Positions 1-10,391 of a stretch of 64,000 nt of DNA are shown piece after piece. Position numbers and translations under genes: made by a program. Each line of letters begins with the position of its first letter. Position 1 is the stretch's first letter. The DNA comes from Natronospira bacteriovora (GTDB lineage Bacteria; Pseudomonadota; Gammaproteobacteria; Natronospirales; Natronospiraceae), in NCBI RefSeq assembly GCF_030848495.1, contig NZ_JAVDDT010000003.1, positions 62,001 to 126,000 on the forward strand, given 5' to 3'. The notes under the pieces were generated by a model. It searched no databases and was not told the origin of the DNA. It saw only the letters and a program-made list of their open reading frames with translations.

Positions 1-487
<487 letters not shown>

Positions 488-1675
488 CTAAATGGATTGA
501 ACCGACCAATCGTCGCCCGTGCGCTTCAGCTGACGATCGCAGCCATGGTGATCGTCGGCCCCGGGTGTATCCGGCAGCTGGCGCACCACCCGTTCGCCCT
601 GCTCCCGCAGCCTGGCCACGGCGGCTTCAAGCGCCGGATCGGGGTCGGCCGGCGCCAGAATGCCACCACTGCGTCCCTCGGCAGGACCCTCGGCCGCAAA
701 GCTCAACAATGGCTTGAGATCGGCACTGAAGCCGGTGGCGGGCCGGGCGCGACCGAAGACCTCACCGATGCCATCGTAGCGACCACCGCGAGCCAGGGCC
801 TGACCGTGGTCCGGGTGAAAGGCGCCGAAAACCAGGCCGTTCTCATAGTGGTAACTGTGCAGCTCGGCCAGATCGAAATGCAGGGCCAGATCCGGGTAGC
901 GCTGCCGGATGCGTGCGGAAACGGCCTCGAGGCGATCCAGACCATCCACGACCGCCTGGCCACTACCGGCCAGTCGGTCGCGTGCCTGTTCGAGCACCTC
1001 GGCACCCCCGTGCAGCTCCACCAGCGCGGCCAGGCGACGACGATGCGCTTCACTGAGATCGAGTTCCGCCAGATAACGCCGGTATTCGCTCACGGCCTTG
1101 CGACGCAGAATCTCGAACAGCTCCTGCCGGGCGTCCTCGTCCAGCCCGGCCTGACGCGCCAGACTGCGATAGATGGCCACATGCCCCAGATCCAGGGTGA
1201 GCCCCTCGGCCCCGGCCACCTTGAGGGTCTCCAGCATCAGGGACACCACCTCCACATCACTGGCTTCCCCCTCGTGTCCGAACAGCTCGGCCCCCACCTG
1301 CAGGGGGCTGCGGGCACCGGATACCCCTTCGGGGCGGGTGCGCAGCACGGTGCCGATATAGCACAGGCGGGTGGGTGTATCGGCATTGATGACGTGGGCA
1401 TCGATGCGTGCCGCCTGCGGGGTCATGTCGGCGCGAATACCCATGACCCGCCCGCTGAGCTGATCCATGACCTTGAAGGTCTGCAGGTCGAGATCATGGG
1501 CCACACCGGTAAGCAGGGACTCCAGATACTCGATGAACGGCGGGAACATGAGGTCATAACCCCAGGACCAGTACAGATCCAGCAGGCTTCGCCGCAGGGC
1601 ATCCAGGCGCCAGGCCCGGGGCGGGAGGATCTCCTCCACCCCGGCCGGCAGCAACCAGCGTTCAGTGGCAGTCAT
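488..1675 (-). CDS. hisZ: ATP phosphoribosyltransferase regulatory subunit HisZ
   Basis: HisZ is a catalytically inactive paralogue of histidyl-tRNA synthetase. It forms a complex with the short form of HisG, enabling catalysis and histidine feedback in the first step of histidine synthesis. The 395-residue product begins MTATERWLLPAGVEEILPP and has the class II synthetase fold signature, including a motif-2-like stretch (YIGTVLRTRPEG, about residue 105). The C-terminal anticodon-binding domain of true HisRS is not recognisable. Sitting between hflC and purA is a common arrangement in gammaproteobacteria that use short HisG. It predicts a short hisG elsewhere in the genome. Confidence 0.93.
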   Translation of the reverse strand: MTATERWLLPAGVEEILPPRAWRLDALRRSLLDLYWSWGYDLMFPPFIEYLESLLTGVAHDLDLQTFKVMDQLSGRVMGIRADMTPQAARIDAHVINADTPTRLCYIGTVLRTRPEGVSGARSPLQVGAELFGHEGEASDVEVVSLMLETLKVAGAEGLTLDLGHVAIYRSLARQAGLDEDARQELFEILRRKAVSEYRRYLAELDLSEAHRRRLAALVELHGGAEVLEQARDRLAGSGQAVVDGLDRLEAVSARIRQRYPDLALHFDLAELHSYHYENGLVFGAFHPDHGQALARGGRYDGIGEVFGRARPATGFSADLKPLLSFAAEGPAEGRSGGILAPADPDPALEAAVARLREQGERVVRQLPDTPGADDHHGCDRQLKRTGDDWSVQSI

Positions 1676-1707
1676 GCGTTGTACCCGGAAGTGTTTGCAC
1701 TAACACA

Positions 1708-1734
1708 CCGCCGGCCGCACAAGGCGGCCGGCGG
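1708..1734 (-). other. Strong GC hairpin between hflC and hisZ
   Basis: An 11-bp perfect inverted repeat (1708-1718 pairing with 1724-1734, 5-nt loop) lies in the 85-bp gap after the hflC stop. No T-run follows on the minus strand, so it is not a canonical intrinsic terminator. A pause or RNA-processing hairpin inside the operon is the likeliest role. Confidence 0.5.
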
Positions 1735-1760
1735 CAGCAGAGAGGGCTGAGACCCGAGCC

Positions 1761-2636
1761 TCAGTCCTCCTGGATCATGTGCTTGAAGTAGCGGAAGAAC
1801 TCGCCATCCGGCTCCAGCACCATGATGTCCCGGTCCTCGCGGCCGATGGCTCGCTCGTAGGCCACCAGACTCCGGTAGAAGGAGAAGAACTCGCGGTCCA
1901 GTTCATAGGCAGCGGCATAGATCTCGGCCGCCCGGGCATCACCCTCACCACGCAGTTCCTCGGCCCGACGATAGGCCCGCGCCAGGATCTCTTCCCGCTG
2001 GCGGTCGGCATCGGCGCGGATGCGCTCGGCCCCTTCTTCACCCTGTGCCCTCAGCAAGGTGGCATCCCGGCGACGTTCAATGACCATGCGATCGAAGACC
2101 GACTGAGTCACATCGTCGGGCAGCTCGATCTGCTTGATGCGAAAATCCACGATGCTCACACCCAGCGCGGACGCCGCATCACGGCCACGATCCACCATCA
2201 GACGCATCATTTCCATGCGCTCGGCGGCGATCACGTCTTCCAGCTGGCGACGGGCGAACTCGTTGCGGATGCCGGCACGGGAAATCTCCAGCATACGCTC
2301 ACGGGCCCGGTTCATGTCACCACGGGTGGCACGGTAGAAATCACCGGCATCCTCTATTCGCCACTTGACGAAAAAGTCCACCAGCACGTTCTTGCGCTCC
2401 TGGGTCAGGAAACGCTCCGGACGATGGTCCAGGGTCAGGATGCGACGCTCGAACTTGATGACCCGCTCGGCGAAGGGCAGCTTGAAGTGAAGACCCGGCT
2501 CGTAGTTCTCGCCCACCATTTCACCGAAGCGCAGCTTCACGACCGCCTCGCGCTCATCCACGATGAACATGGACTGGGAGCCGATGAACAGCGCCAGACC
2601 AAGGACAACAACAATGGGTGTAATCCAGCGGTTCAT
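1761..2636 (-). CDS. hflC: HflC, SPFH-domain modulator of FtsH protease
   Basis: Inner-membrane protein that forms the large HflK-HflC cage around FtsH and limits its access to membrane substrates. It is 291 residues long, with an N-terminal signal anchor (about 5-22) and a periplasmic SPFH/band-7 domain (EREAVVKLRFGEMV, PGLHFKLPF). A long coiled coil (about 190-250, RRDATLLRAQGEEGAERIRADA) and a C-terminal hydrophobic tail follow. Its ATG overlaps the hflK stop by 4 bp, indicating translational coupling. Length is slightly below E. coli HflC (334). Confidence 0.96.
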   Translation of the reverse strand: MNRWITPIVVVLGLALFIGSQSMFIVDEREAVVKLRFGEMVGENYEPGLHFKLPFAERVIKFERRILTLDHRPERFLTQERKNVLVDFFVKWRIEDAGDFYRATRGDMNRARERMLEISRAGIRNEFARRQLEDVIAAERMEMMRLMVDRGRDAASALGVSIVDFRIKQIELPDDVTQSVFDRMVIERRRDATLLRAQGEEGAERIRADADRQREEILARAYRRAEELRGEGDARAAEIYAAAYELDREFFSFYRSLVAYERAIGREDRDIMVLEPDGEFFRYFKHMIQED

Positions 2637-4078
2637 CGGCGACCTCCTCGGCTGCGCAGCACATCACGGGAGCGGGGCTCGGCACGTTCACTGCTGCGAT
2701 CACGATCTTCGGAACGGCTCTCGCCATCGTCACGGTTGCGGTGCTTTCTCAACAGTTCATCCATGGGCAGGTACAAGAGATTGCCGCTGCCCTCGGAGGA
2801 ATCGATGATCAGCTTGGGCGTGCGCCCCAGCACCTCTTCCATGGTTTCCAGATAAATGCGTTCACGGGTTACTTGCGGCGCCAGCTGATATTCCACCACC
2901 AGCTGGGTAAAGCGCGAGGCATCACCCTCGGCGCGGTCAACCACCCGGGCGAGATAGGCACGGGCATCCTCGACTTCGCGGGCCGCCAGACCTCGGGCAC
3001 GCGGCACCACGTCATTGCGGTAGGCATCGGCCTCGAGAATCAGACGCTCCCGATCCTCGCGGGCCTTGATGGCGTCTTCCACCGCCGGCTGCACCGACTC
3101 GGGGAAGTTCACGTCCTGCAGGTTGACCTGGGTGACTTCGATGCCGGCGCCGTAGCGGTTCAGCGTCTCCTGCACGGACAGGTGAGTGACCAGCTCCAGG
3201 AAGGTACGGCCCTGGCCAATGAGCACACAGCCCATGACCGTGTTACCCACCACTTCACGCACTGCGCTCTCGGTGACCTCGTTCAGGGTCTGATCCGGGC
3301 GCTGGACATTGAACAGATAGTTGTGGGCCGGCTCGGAGATGGCCTGGGGACCGGCGGCTTCCGGGCCCAGTTCCTCTTCTTCGCCGCCATTCTCGTAATC
3401 TGGATAGGAATAGACACACTGCCGGTCACGGCCAACCATGTCGCCTTCATCCAGATCGATATCGACGTCCTCGTCGTCCACCACATCGGTGTCCATTTCG
3501 TCGAGCTCGTCGACATCTTCCACACGCACTTCACGCTCGCGCACATCGGCCGCGTCCATCAGGCGGGCCGCCAGTTCATTCAGCGGGCCGGAATCTCCGA
3601 CGCGATACTGCACGTTGAGATCCACCTCGACGATGTTCTCGTCCTTGGTGAGCATGCGGGAACGGTAGTTGAAACGCCGTATCTCGTTGACGTTGACCTT
3701 CTCTACCGTTTCCACCGGCCAGGGAATGCGCCAGTGCAGACCGGGACCTTCCGTGCGGTCATAGGCGCCCAGGCGCAGCACCACACCGCGCTCGGCGTCA
3801 TCGATGGTGTAGAAGCCGGAAAGCAGCCAGCCGATCAGCAGCACGCCCGCAATCATGCCGACCAGAGCAGCGTTGGGGCCCTGGCCGCTGCCGGCACCAC
3901 CTCGACCACCGCCACTGCCGCCGCCGTCGCCGAACAGGCGTTTTTTCAAATTACGGAAGACTTCATCCAGATCCGGCGGGCCCTGGTCGCCGCGACCACC
4001 CTGGTTGCCGGAACCGTTTCGTCCACCATTGCCGCTCCCCCATGGGTCGCGGTTCTTGCCCGGTTCATTCCAAGCCAT
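2633..4078 (-). CDS. hflK: HflK, SPFH-domain partner of HflC, with a long acidic insert
   Basis: Partner of HflC in the FtsH-regulating cage. The ATG at 4078 (MAWNEPGKNRDPWGSGNGG) matches the family N-terminus; an in-frame upstream ATG lacks this match. The 481-residue product has a Gly-rich cytoplasmic head, one membrane segment (about 71-90), a split SPFH domain and a C-terminal coiled coil. E. coli HflK has 419 residues. The excess lies in a highly acidic stretch at about residues 161-252 (Asp/Glu runs such as DVVDDEDVDIDLDEGD). It sits between NVQYRV and YLFNVQRPDQTL, segments that are adjacent in ordinary HflK. The reading frame and GC pattern are continuous through the insert, so it looks genuine. 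Confidence 0.96.
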   Translation of the reverse strand: MAWNEPGKNRDPWGSGNGGRNGSGNQGGRGDQGPPDLDEVFRNLKKRLFGDGGGSGGGRGGAGSGQGPNAALVGMIAGVLLIGWLLSGFYTIDDAERGVVLRLGAYDRTEGPGLHWRIPWPVETVEKVNVNEIRRFNYRSRMLTKDENIVEVDLNVQYRVGDSGPLNELAARLMDAADVREREVRVEDVDELDEMDTDVVDDEDVDIDLDEGDMVGRDRQCVYSYPDYENGGEEEELGPEAAGPQAISEPAHNYLFNVQRPDQTLNEVTESAVREVVGNTVMGCVLIGQGRTFLELVTHLSVQETLNRYGAGIEVTQVNLQDVNFPESVQPAVEDAIKAREDRERLILEADAYRNDVVPRARGLAAREVEDARAYLARVVDRAEGDASRFTQLVVEYQLAPQVTRERIYLETMEEVLGRTPKLIIDSSEGSGNLLYLPMDELLRKHRNRDDGESRSEDRDRSSERAEPRSRDVLRSRGGRR

Positions 4079-4163
4079 CAGTGCGTTTCCTCGCGTGGCA
4101 TGAGTGTCAGTCGCCAGCGCCCGGAAAGAGCGCAGCGACATCAGCCTGTTGCAGGTTCAGCCC

Positions 4164-4180
4164 GGCTCCCGAAGGGAGCC
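4164..4180 (-). other. Small hairpin in the hflX-hflK gap
   Basis: A 7-bp perfect stem with a 3-nt loop (GGCTCCC gaa GGGAGCC), flanked by a weaker outer GCCCGG/CCGGGC pairing, lies in the 249-bp gap between the hflX stop and hflK start. No T-run follows. The unusually wide gap may hold an hflK promoter, but no convincing -35/-10 pair was recognised. Confidence 0.3.
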
Positions 4181-4327
4181 CGCACCGGGCGCGATCAAAC
4201 GCCGATGCCGCAGTAGAGCCGGGTGCTGAATCCGTGGAAAAAGCGTGTCTATTCTACGGACGCCACAAGGGCCGGGGCAAGCAAAGTCGCCGCCAATCGA
4301 CGGGGTTCCACCCCCAAAGGGCTCCCG

Positions 4328-5632
4328 TCAGCTGCCGGAGACGAGCCGTGCGTCCTCGGGCATGGCCGGCCGTGGCAGACCGTGTTCGCGGGCCAGGCGC
4401 TGGAAGACGGCCTCGGAAAGGCGAACCCGGAGCAGAATGCGCCCCTGATCGTCCATCCCTTCCTCCTCCACAGCGTCCAGCTCGAACAGGCGTGCCCGCA
4501 GCCGCCCCTGTTCCGGCGCCAGACTCACCCAGCCGATGACTTCCCGCCCCGCCAGGCGCTCCGCCGTGGCGGAAAGCAGCAGATCCATCCCTTCACCGGT
4601 CAGGGCCGATACCCGCACAGCCTGCACCTCACCCTGTTCATCACGCTCGATGCCGGGCTCAAGTCCGGCCAGGTCGATCTTGTTGAGCACCAGCAGCTGG
4701 GGCACCTTCTCGGCACCGATCTCTGCCAGCACCTCGTTGACGGTCTCGATGCGCTCGCGTTTCTCCGGGTCGGCGGCATCGACCACATGCAGCAGGAGAT
4801 CCGCATCCCGGGTCTCCTGCAGGGTGGAACGAAAGGCAGCCACCAGATCATGGGGCAGATCGCGGATGAAACCCACGGTGTCGGCGATCACGGTTTCGCT
4901 GCCCCCCGGCACCGGCAGATGGCGCAGCGTGGGATCCAGGGTGGCGAAGAGCTGATCGGCCTGATAGACGGCCGAATCCGTCAGGCGATTGAACAGGGTG
5001 GATTTGCCGGCATTGGTGTAGCCCACAAGAGAGGCGGTGGTCACCTCCCGGCGCCGACGCCCCTGCCGACCCTGATCCCGCTGCTTGCGAACCTTCTCCA
5101 ACCGGCGTGACACCTGCTTGATGCGCTGGCCGATCAGGCGGCGGTCCATCTCCAACTGGGTCTCACCCGGACCGCGCAGTCCGATCCCGCCCTTCTGGCG
5201 TTCCAGGTGGGTCCAGCCGCGGACCAGACGGGTGGACAGGTGGGTCAACTGGGCGAGTTCCACCTGCAGTTTGCCCTCATGAGTCTGGGCGCGCTGGGCG
5301 AAGATATCCAGAATCAGGCCGGTACGATCCAGGACGCGGCATTTCAGCCGCGCCTCCAGGTTGCGCTCCTGACTGGGTGACAGATGGTGATTGACCAGAA
5401 CCAGATCGGCCTTGTGGTACTCGGCGGACTCGGCAATTTCCTCGGCCTTGCCACCACCGACAAAATAGCGGGGATCGGGGACACTGCGCTTGTGGCTGAG
5501 CACCTCAAGCACTTCCGCCCCGGCCGAACGGGCCAATTCGCGGAATTCCGACAGGGCATTCGGGTCGGCCGCCGGCCCCAGGTCCACATGGACGATGAGG
5601 GCGCGGCTGCCAATTTCAGGACGATCGAACAA
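4328..5632 (-). CDS. hflX: Ribosome-associated GTPase HflX
   Basis: Obg-HflX family GTPase that splits or rescues stalled 70S ribosomes under stress. It is 434 residues, the usual size. The N-terminal HflX domain contains the Gly-rich GGGKAEEI segment and a basic coiled region. The G domain shows G1 GYTNAGKST, G3 DTVGFI and G4 NKID (about residues 200-355), followed by a short C-terminal domain. It lies directly downstream of hfq (59-bp gap), the conserved hfq-hflX pair. Confidence 0.97.
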   Translation of the reverse strand: MFDRPEIGSRALIVHVDLGPAADPNALSEFRELARSAGAEVLEVLSHKRSVPDPRYFVGGGKAEEIAESAEYHKADLVLVNHHLSPSQERNLEARLKCRVLDRTGLILDIFAQRAQTHEGKLQVELAQLTHLSTRLVRGWTHLERQKGGIGLRGPGETQLEMDRRLIGQRIKQVSRRLEKVRKQRDQGRQGRRRREVTTASLVGYTNAGKSTLFNRLTDSAVYQADQLFATLDPTLRHLPVPGGSETVIADTVGFIRDLPHDLVAAFRSTLQETRDADLLLHVVDAADPEKRERIETVNEVLAEIGAEKVPQLLVLNKIDLAGLEPGIERDEQGEVQAVRVSALTGEGMDLLLSATAERLAGREVIGWVSLAPEQGRLRARLFELDAVEEEGMDDQGRILLRVRLSEAVFQRLAREHGLPRPAMPEDARLVSGS

Positions 5633-5691
5633 GGCTACCTCGGGTCAAAAACCGGGGTGACAGGCCAGACCCGGAGACGTCAGCCGCCCCG

Positions 5692-5922
5692 TCAATCTTC
5701 GCTGTCACCGCTGATCCGGACATTCCTGGCCGGAACGATGGTGGAGATGGCGTGCTTGTACACCATCTGGTTGATGCTGTTGCGCAGCAGAATCACGAAC
5801 TGGTCGAAGGAGTCGATCTGCCCCTGCAGCTTGATGCCATTGACCAGATAGATGGAGACCGGAATCTTCTCCTTGCGCAGGGTATTCAGAAACGGCTCCT
5901 GAAGTGACTGCCCCTTGGCCAT
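5692..5922 (-). CDS. hfq: RNA chaperone Hfq
   Basis: Hexameric Sm-fold chaperone for sRNA-mRNA pairing. The 76 residues cover the whole Sm core: [19 protein letters not shown] (proximal-face Q8, F42 equivalents), [18 protein letters not shown], and Sm2 motif [10 protein letters not shown]. The C-terminal tail is only a few acidic residues (SGDSED), much shorter than the E. coli tail and similar to short Hfq of pseudomonads. It lies between miaA and hflX as in most gammaproteobacteria, with a 97-bp upstream gap that probably contains its own promoter. Confidence 0.98.
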   Translation of the reverse strand: MAKGQSLQEPFLNTLRKEKIPVSIYLVNGIKLQGQIDSFDQFVILLRNSINQMVYKHAISTIVPARNVRISGDSED

Positions 5923-6019
5923 TATTCTTGCTCCTCAGCGCTCTGTACTTATTGTTGGTGGCTGTCCGTTGCTCGGCTGGAGACGGCCTTGATTGGCCCA
6001 ACGCTACCGGAAAAGTGTA

Positions 6020-6967
6020 TCACAGGCCACACATCGGCAATTCACCCGCAAGGCGTTCGCGAACCCGTTTAAAGACTCCGGCCTGGTCACAGGCCACCCG
6101 CCACAGCACGGGCTCCGAACGCATCCAGGTCATCTGCCGCTTGGCCAGTTGCCGAGTGGCAACGATACCCCGCCGCGTGGCCTCTTCCAGATCGCACTCC
6201 CCGTCAAGGCAAGCCCATATCTGGCGATAACCCACCGCCCGGATGGAGGGCAGATCGGGGCTCAGATCACCGCGTTCATGGAGGGCGCGCACTTCATCCA
6301 GCAGGCCCTGCCGTATCATCAATTGAAATCGGCGGGCGATGCGTTCATGCAGCCAGGCACGGTCATCCGGCATCAGGCCGATCCGCACAACGGGCCATGG
6401 TGGCTGTGAGACCGTTGCCCGCTTCTGGAGTTCAGACAGTGGGCGACCACTGATCTCCCAGACCTCCAGCGCCCGCTGGATGCGTTGAGGATCATTGGGG
6501 TGAATGCGGCGGGCTGCGGCCGGATCCACCCCGGCAAGGCGTTCATGCAGAGCCTCCCAGCCCTGCTCCCGGGCTTCCGCCTCCAGGCGCTCACGTACGC
6601 TCGGGTCGGCATCCGGCAACTCGGAAAGCCCCTGCAGCAGCGCCCGGTAGTAGAGCATGGTCCCTCCCACCAGCAGGGGAATGCGCCCGGCGGCGTGGAT
6701 GGCCTTGATCTCGTCGCGGGCATCACCGCGAAAGCGGGCGGCGGAATAGGGTTCGGCCGGGTCAAGGAAATCGATCAGGCGGTGCGGCGCCCGCGCGAGA
6801 GTGGCGGCATCCGGTTTCGCGGTACCGATATCCATGCCGCGATACACCAGGGCGGAATCCACGCTGATGATATCGAAGGGCCCCTCCTCCACCAGGCGAA
6901 CGGCAATATCGGTCTTGCCACTGGCGGTCGGGCCCATGAGGCAGACGACTGGCTGCTCTGCCATCAC
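6020..6967 (-). CDS. miaA: tRNA dimethylallyltransferase MiaA
   Basis: Transfers dimethylallyl to A37 of tRNAs reading U-starting codons (i6A, precursor of ms2i6A). The 315-residue protein starts [20 protein letters not shown] with the P-loop GPTASGKT. It has [16 protein letters not shown], the conserved substrate-contact region after the P-loop, and the C-terminal [11 protein letters not shown] and [14 protein letters not shown] motifs. Its start overlaps the mutL stop by 4 bp, so it is translationally coupled to mutL. Confidence 0.97.
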   Translation of the reverse strand: MMAEQPVVCLMGPTASGKTDIAVRLVEEGPFDIISVDSALVYRGMDIGTAKPDAATLARAPHRLIDFLDPAEPYSAARFRGDARDEIKAIHAAGRIPLLVGGTMLYYRALLQGLSELPDADPSVRERLEAEAREQGWEALHERLAGVDPAAARRIHPNDPQRIQRALEVWEISGRPLSELQKRATVSQPPWPVVRIGLMPDDRAWLHERIARRFQLMIRQGLLDEVRALHERGDLSPDLPSIRAVGYRQIWACLDGECDLEEATRRGIVATRQLAKRQMTWMRSEPVLWRVACDQAGVFKRVRERLAGELPMCGL

Positions 6968-8835
6968 TGCCCTCTGAGAAAGAGTTTATCGAGCTCGTCC
7001 ATGCCGAGGCGGAACCAGGTGGGGCGGCCATGATTGCACTGGCCACTGCGTTGCGTGCGCTCCATGTCACGCAGCAGGGCATTCATCTCCTCCACGGTCA
7101 GCCGGCGGTTGGCCCGCACCGAGCCATGACAGGCCATGGTGGAGAGCACTTCATCCACGCTGTCACGCAGGCGATTGCTGCGACCATGAACGGACAGATC
7201 CGAGAGCAGATCACGCAGCAGCTGGATCGGATCGGCGTTGCGCAGGTGCACGGGGATCTGGCGGATCATCAACTGTTCCGGGCCGGAACGGCTGACCTCG
7301 AAACCCAGAGCGGAAAAATCATCGGCGGCGGCCTCGGCCAGATCGGCTTCCCGCTGGGAGACCGGCAACTCCACCGGCACCAGCAAGGGCTGGCTGGCGA
7401 CGGCACCGGCATCGAAATCCCGCTTCATGCGCTCATAGACAATACGCTCGTGAGCGGCGTGCATGTCCACCACCACCAGACCGTCTGCCGCCTGGGACAG
7501 AATGTATATGCCGTGCAGCTGGGCGAGGGCAAAGCCCAGGGGCGGTACTTCGGCCACCGCCTCGCCGTCCACCGTTGCCGCCGGCTCGGCAATGCGATGG
7601 CCGCGCTCGAAGGGCGGTGGCTCCGGGTAGGCGCCGCCGCCCCTGCCCGCCGGGGTGATCCCGGCCGGATGCGCCGTGGACGGCAGCCCCAGCCCCATGC
7701 CCGTCTGCTGTGGCGCACTCTCCTGCCGCCCGGCCGGGCCGGGGCCGGATGCCAGACCCATGGATGTTTCCGCCGCCGGACGAGCATCGGCACCGGCGCG
7801 GGTCTCGGCCAGCGCTTCGTGCAGGGTGCGAAAGAGAAAATCGTGCACCAGGCGCTGTTCACGGAAACGCACTTCGTGCTTCTGGGGATGGGCGTTTACG
7901 TCCACCAGGGCCGGATCCAGCGTCAGGTGCAACACATAGGCCGGATGCCGCTGGCCGTAAAGCACATCCCGGTAGGCCTGACGAATGGCGTGGGCGACGA
8001 GGCGATCGCGCACCATGCGACCATTGACGAAGAAATGCTGCAGATCCGGCTGACTGCGGGAGAAACTCGGACGGGCCACCCAGCCATTCAGGCGCAGCCC
8101 GGCACCGCTGTGCTCGATATGCAGCGCCTCATCCATGAAGGCCTGCCCGCACAGGGCCGCCACCCGGCGTTCGCGCACGGACTGGTCCTGTCCCGCCGGC
8201 AGGTTGAAGACCGGCCGGCCATTGTGACTGAGCCGGATCTCCACATCGTCCCGGCTCAGGCCGATGCGACGGACCACGGTCTCCAGGTGCCCGAACTCGG
8301 TGCGCTCGGTGCGGAGAAACTTGCGGCGGCCGGGTGTATTGAAGAAAAGGTCCCGCACTTCCACCGTGGTGCCGGCGGGATGGGCCACGGGCTGCGGGCC
8401 GTCCCAGCCACCCTGCCCGTCACCTTCCAGGCCCCAGGCCTGCTCTTCGCCGCTCGCCCTGGACTTGAGCTTCAGGCGGGCCACCGAGGCAATGCTGGCC
8501 AGGGCCTCGCCTCGAAAACCGAGGGTGACCACCCGTTCCAGGTCAGCCACATCCTGCAGCTTGCTGGTAGCGTGGCTGCTGACAGCCAGGGAGAGATCAT
8601 CAGCGGGGATGCCACCCCCGTCATCCCGCACCCGCAGCAGCTTCACCCCGCCCTGCTCCACTTCAATGGTGATGCGCTTCGCCCCGGCGTCGAGGCTGTT
8701 TTCCAGCAGTTCCTTGGCCACGGAAGCGGGCCGCTCCACCACTTCCCCGGCTGCAATCTGGTTGACCAGCTGCGGCGGCAGAGCGCGGATACGGCGGGCG
8801 TGAAACTGGCCGGCTGAATCGGGAGCTGAACTCAT
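6964..8835 (-). CDS. mutL: DNA mismatch repair protein MutL
   Basis: GHKL ATPase that couples MutS recognition to strand incision. It is 623 residues, the normal size. N-terminal motifs are [11 protein letters not shown] (ATP/Mg site), RDDGGGI and TLGFRGEAL, then the transducer domain with lysine-bearing [14 protein letters not shown] variable Pro/Gly-rich linker (about 345-430) leads to the C-terminal dimerisation domain ending in [13 protein letters not shown] and CNHGRPTW. The linker has no fixed sequence, as expected. It belongs to the amiC-mutL-miaA-hfq operon. Confidence 0.97.
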   Translation of the reverse strand: MSSAPDSAGQFHARRIRALPPQLVNQIAAGEVVERPASVAKELLENSLDAGAKRITIEVEQGGVKLLRVRDDGGGIPADDLSLAVSSHATSKLQDVADLERVVTLGFRGEALASIASVARLKLKSRASGEEQAWGLEGDGQGGWDGPQPVAHPAGTTVEVRDLFFNTPGRRKFLRTERTEFGHLETVVRRIGLSRDDVEIRLSHNGRPVFNLPAGQDQSVRERRVAALCGQAFMDEALHIEHSGAGLRLNGWVARPSFSRSQPDLQHFFVNGRMVRDRLVAHAIRQAYRDVLYGQRHPAYVLHLTLDPALVDVNAHPQKHEVRFREQRLVHDFLFRTLHEALAETRAGADARPAAETSMGLASGPGPAGRQESAPQQTGMGLGLPSTAHPAGITPAGRGGGAYPEPPPFERGHRIAEPAATVDGEAVAEVPPLGFALAQLHGIYILSQAADGLVVVDMHAAHERIVYERMKRDFDAGAVASQPLLVPVELPVSQREADLAEAAADDFSALGFEVSRSGPEQLMIRQIPVHLRNADPIQLLRDLLSDLSVHGRSNRLRDSVDEVLSTMACHGSVRANRRLTVEEMNALLRDMERTQRSGQCNHGRPTWFRLGMDELDKLFLRGQ

Positions 8836-8925
8836 GGATACTGTCCTGAGCGGGTCAAAGCCCCAGTGTAACCCGACACCCGTATGACGTGGAGTGATGA
8901 CCGGAGCGGTCTGACCGCGAAGGCC

Positions 8926-10242
8926 TCAGCTGGAGGTGGGAATGGTCAAGACCTGGCCGACACGGATCTGGTCGCCGTTGAGATTGTTGGCCTGACGCAG
9001 CTGCTGGATGCTGACATCGTATTTGCGGGCGATGGCCGAGAGGGTCTCACCACGGCTGATGCGGTGCTCGCGGCCAGGGCGTTCGCCGTTGCGCACCATT
9101 TGCGCAATTCGTGTGCCCGGCACGGGGTTGGCCCAGAAATAGTCACGGACACCGTCGCGAATGGCGCTCGCCACATTCTCCTGGTGCTCGCGCTGATTGA
9201 GCAGGCGTTCTTCCTGCGGGTTGGAAATGAAGGCGCTCTCCACCAGGATCGATGGAATGTCAGGCGCCTTGAGCACGGCGAAGCCGGCCTGCATGACCTC
9301 GCGCTTGTGCAGGCGCATGCGCCCATCCATCTGACGCACCAGATGATCCCCCAGATCCAGGCTGGCGCTGATGGACGCGGACTGGGACAGATCCATGAGA
9401 ACCGAGGCCACGGTATCGTCCTTGTCGGACAGCCGTACACCACCAATCAGATCGGCGGAGTTCTCGCGATCCGCCAGCCACTGGGCGGCCTCATTGGTCG
9501 CCCCGCGCTGGGACAGGGTATAGACGGATGCGCCTCGGGCCCTGGGATCACGGAAGGCATCGGCGTGGATGGAAACGAAAAGATCGGCTTCCGCCTCCCG
9601 CGCCCGGGCCACACGGTCACGGAGAGAGACGAAATAATCGCCCGAGCGCACCATGAAGGGCTCCATGCCGGGTTCGGCGTCGATAAGCCGCTCAAGACGT
9701 CGGGCAATCTGCATCACCACGTCCTTCTCACGGGTACCGTTGGGACCGATCGCCCCCGGATCCTCACCGCCGTGCCCGGCATCAATGGCGATGATCACCG
9801 GGCGATCGTTGCCACTGGGCAGGCTGCGAACGGTCTCACGCACGCGATTGCGGCCGTTGCGGCGATCCAGATCCACCACCAGGCGGTGGCCGTATTGTTC
9901 ATTGGGTTTGACCAGGAAGCTGCGCGGACGGGCTTCCTCGGCCAGATCCAGGACGATGCGCAGGTCGTTGTCGCCACGCCGGCCACTGCGGATCCCCTTG
10001 ACCACGCCCTCGCCCGCGCCGGAAACACCGCTGCCCATGCGTGCGCGACTGAGATCAATGACGATGCGGTCCGGCTGGGAAAGCGTGAACAGCTGATGAT
10101 CCACCGGCGAGGACAGGTCGAAGACGACACGGGTGCGTTCGGGCGAATCCCACAGGCGCACGCCTTCGACTTCCGCCGCCATGCCGGGCAAGGGCAGCAG
10201 AGCCAGGATCAGAACGGTGATCAGCAGGCTGAACGGGCGCAT
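8926..10242 (-). CDS. amiC: N-acetylmuramoyl-L-alanine amidase (AMIN-Amidase_3-LysM)
   Basis: Periplasmic zinc amidase that removes stem peptides from murein during septum splitting. The 438 residues comprise a signal peptide (cleavage near GMAAE), an AMIN domain (about 25-130) and an Amidase_3 catalytic domain. Zinc ligands are visible in IDAGHGGEDPGA, in the central Glu, and in FVSIHADAF, with the catalytic Glu in ILVESAFISN. A C-terminal LysM domain (HRISRGETLSAIARKYDVS) binds glycan. LysM is typical of AmiB-type enzymes beside mutL; whether to name it AmiB or AmiC is a convention. Confidence 0.94.
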   Translation of the reverse strand: MRPFSLLITVLILALLPLPGMAAEVEGVRLWDSPERTRVVFDLSSPVDHQLFTLSQPDRIVIDLSRARMGSGVSGAGEGVVKGIRSGRRGDNDLRIVLDLAEEARPRSFLVKPNEQYGHRLVVDLDRRNGRNRVRETVRSLPSGNDRPVIIAIDAGHGGEDPGAIGPNGTREKDVVMQIARRLERLIDAEPGMEPFMVRSGDYFVSLRDRVARAREAEADLFVSIHADAFRDPRARGASVYTLSQRGATNEAAQWLADRENSADLIGGVRLSDKDDTVASVLMDLSQSASISASLDLGDHLVRQMDGRMRLHKREVMQAGFAVLKAPDIPSILVESAFISNPQEERLLNQREHQENVASAIRDGVRDYFWANPVPGTRIAQMVRNGERPGREHRISRGETLSAIARKYDVSIQQLRQANNLNGDQIRVGQVLTIPTSS

Positions 10243-10295
10243 TGTGGTGGGCCACTCCCTTGCCGGACGCAGTCGCGGAACCCGGCGACAGTCGG

Positions 10296-10315
10296 AAAAA
10301 AGCCTTCCTTAAGGC
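10296..10315 (-). terminator. Short hairpin with T-run ahead of amiC
   Basis: Read on the minus strand, GCCTT-AAGG-AAGGC is followed directly by six T residues (10301-10296). The stem is only 5 bp, so it would be weak. It lies between tsaE and amiC and partly overlaps the expected start site of the promoter at 10320-10347. It could terminate read-through from nnr-tsaE. Confidence 0.4.
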
Positions 10316-10319
10316 AAAA

Positions 10320-10347
10320 GATATATAACAGGCGGGCAAGAAATCAA
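10320..10347 (-). promoter_or_regulatory. Probable sigma-70 promoter for the amiC-mutL-miaA operon
   Basis: Minus strand: TTGATT (10347-10342), 16-nt spacer, TATATC (10325-10320) in a locally AT-rich patch that stands out from GC-rich surroundings. The position, about 80 bp upstream of the amiC ATG, fits. The shifted TATATA is an alternative -10 with a 14-nt spacer. Confidence 0.55.
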
Positions 10348-10391
10348 GTTTTTTCGAGTAATTCTGGTGGGATACGCCGCTTTCTTATGGT

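Noticed and set aside
7030-8817. 595-codon open frame opposite mutL, and similar long antisense frames opposite prfC (55979-57598), hisZ and nnr
   Set aside because: High-GC codon use opens antisense frames. They have no family motifs, while the opposite strand encodes clear conserved proteins.
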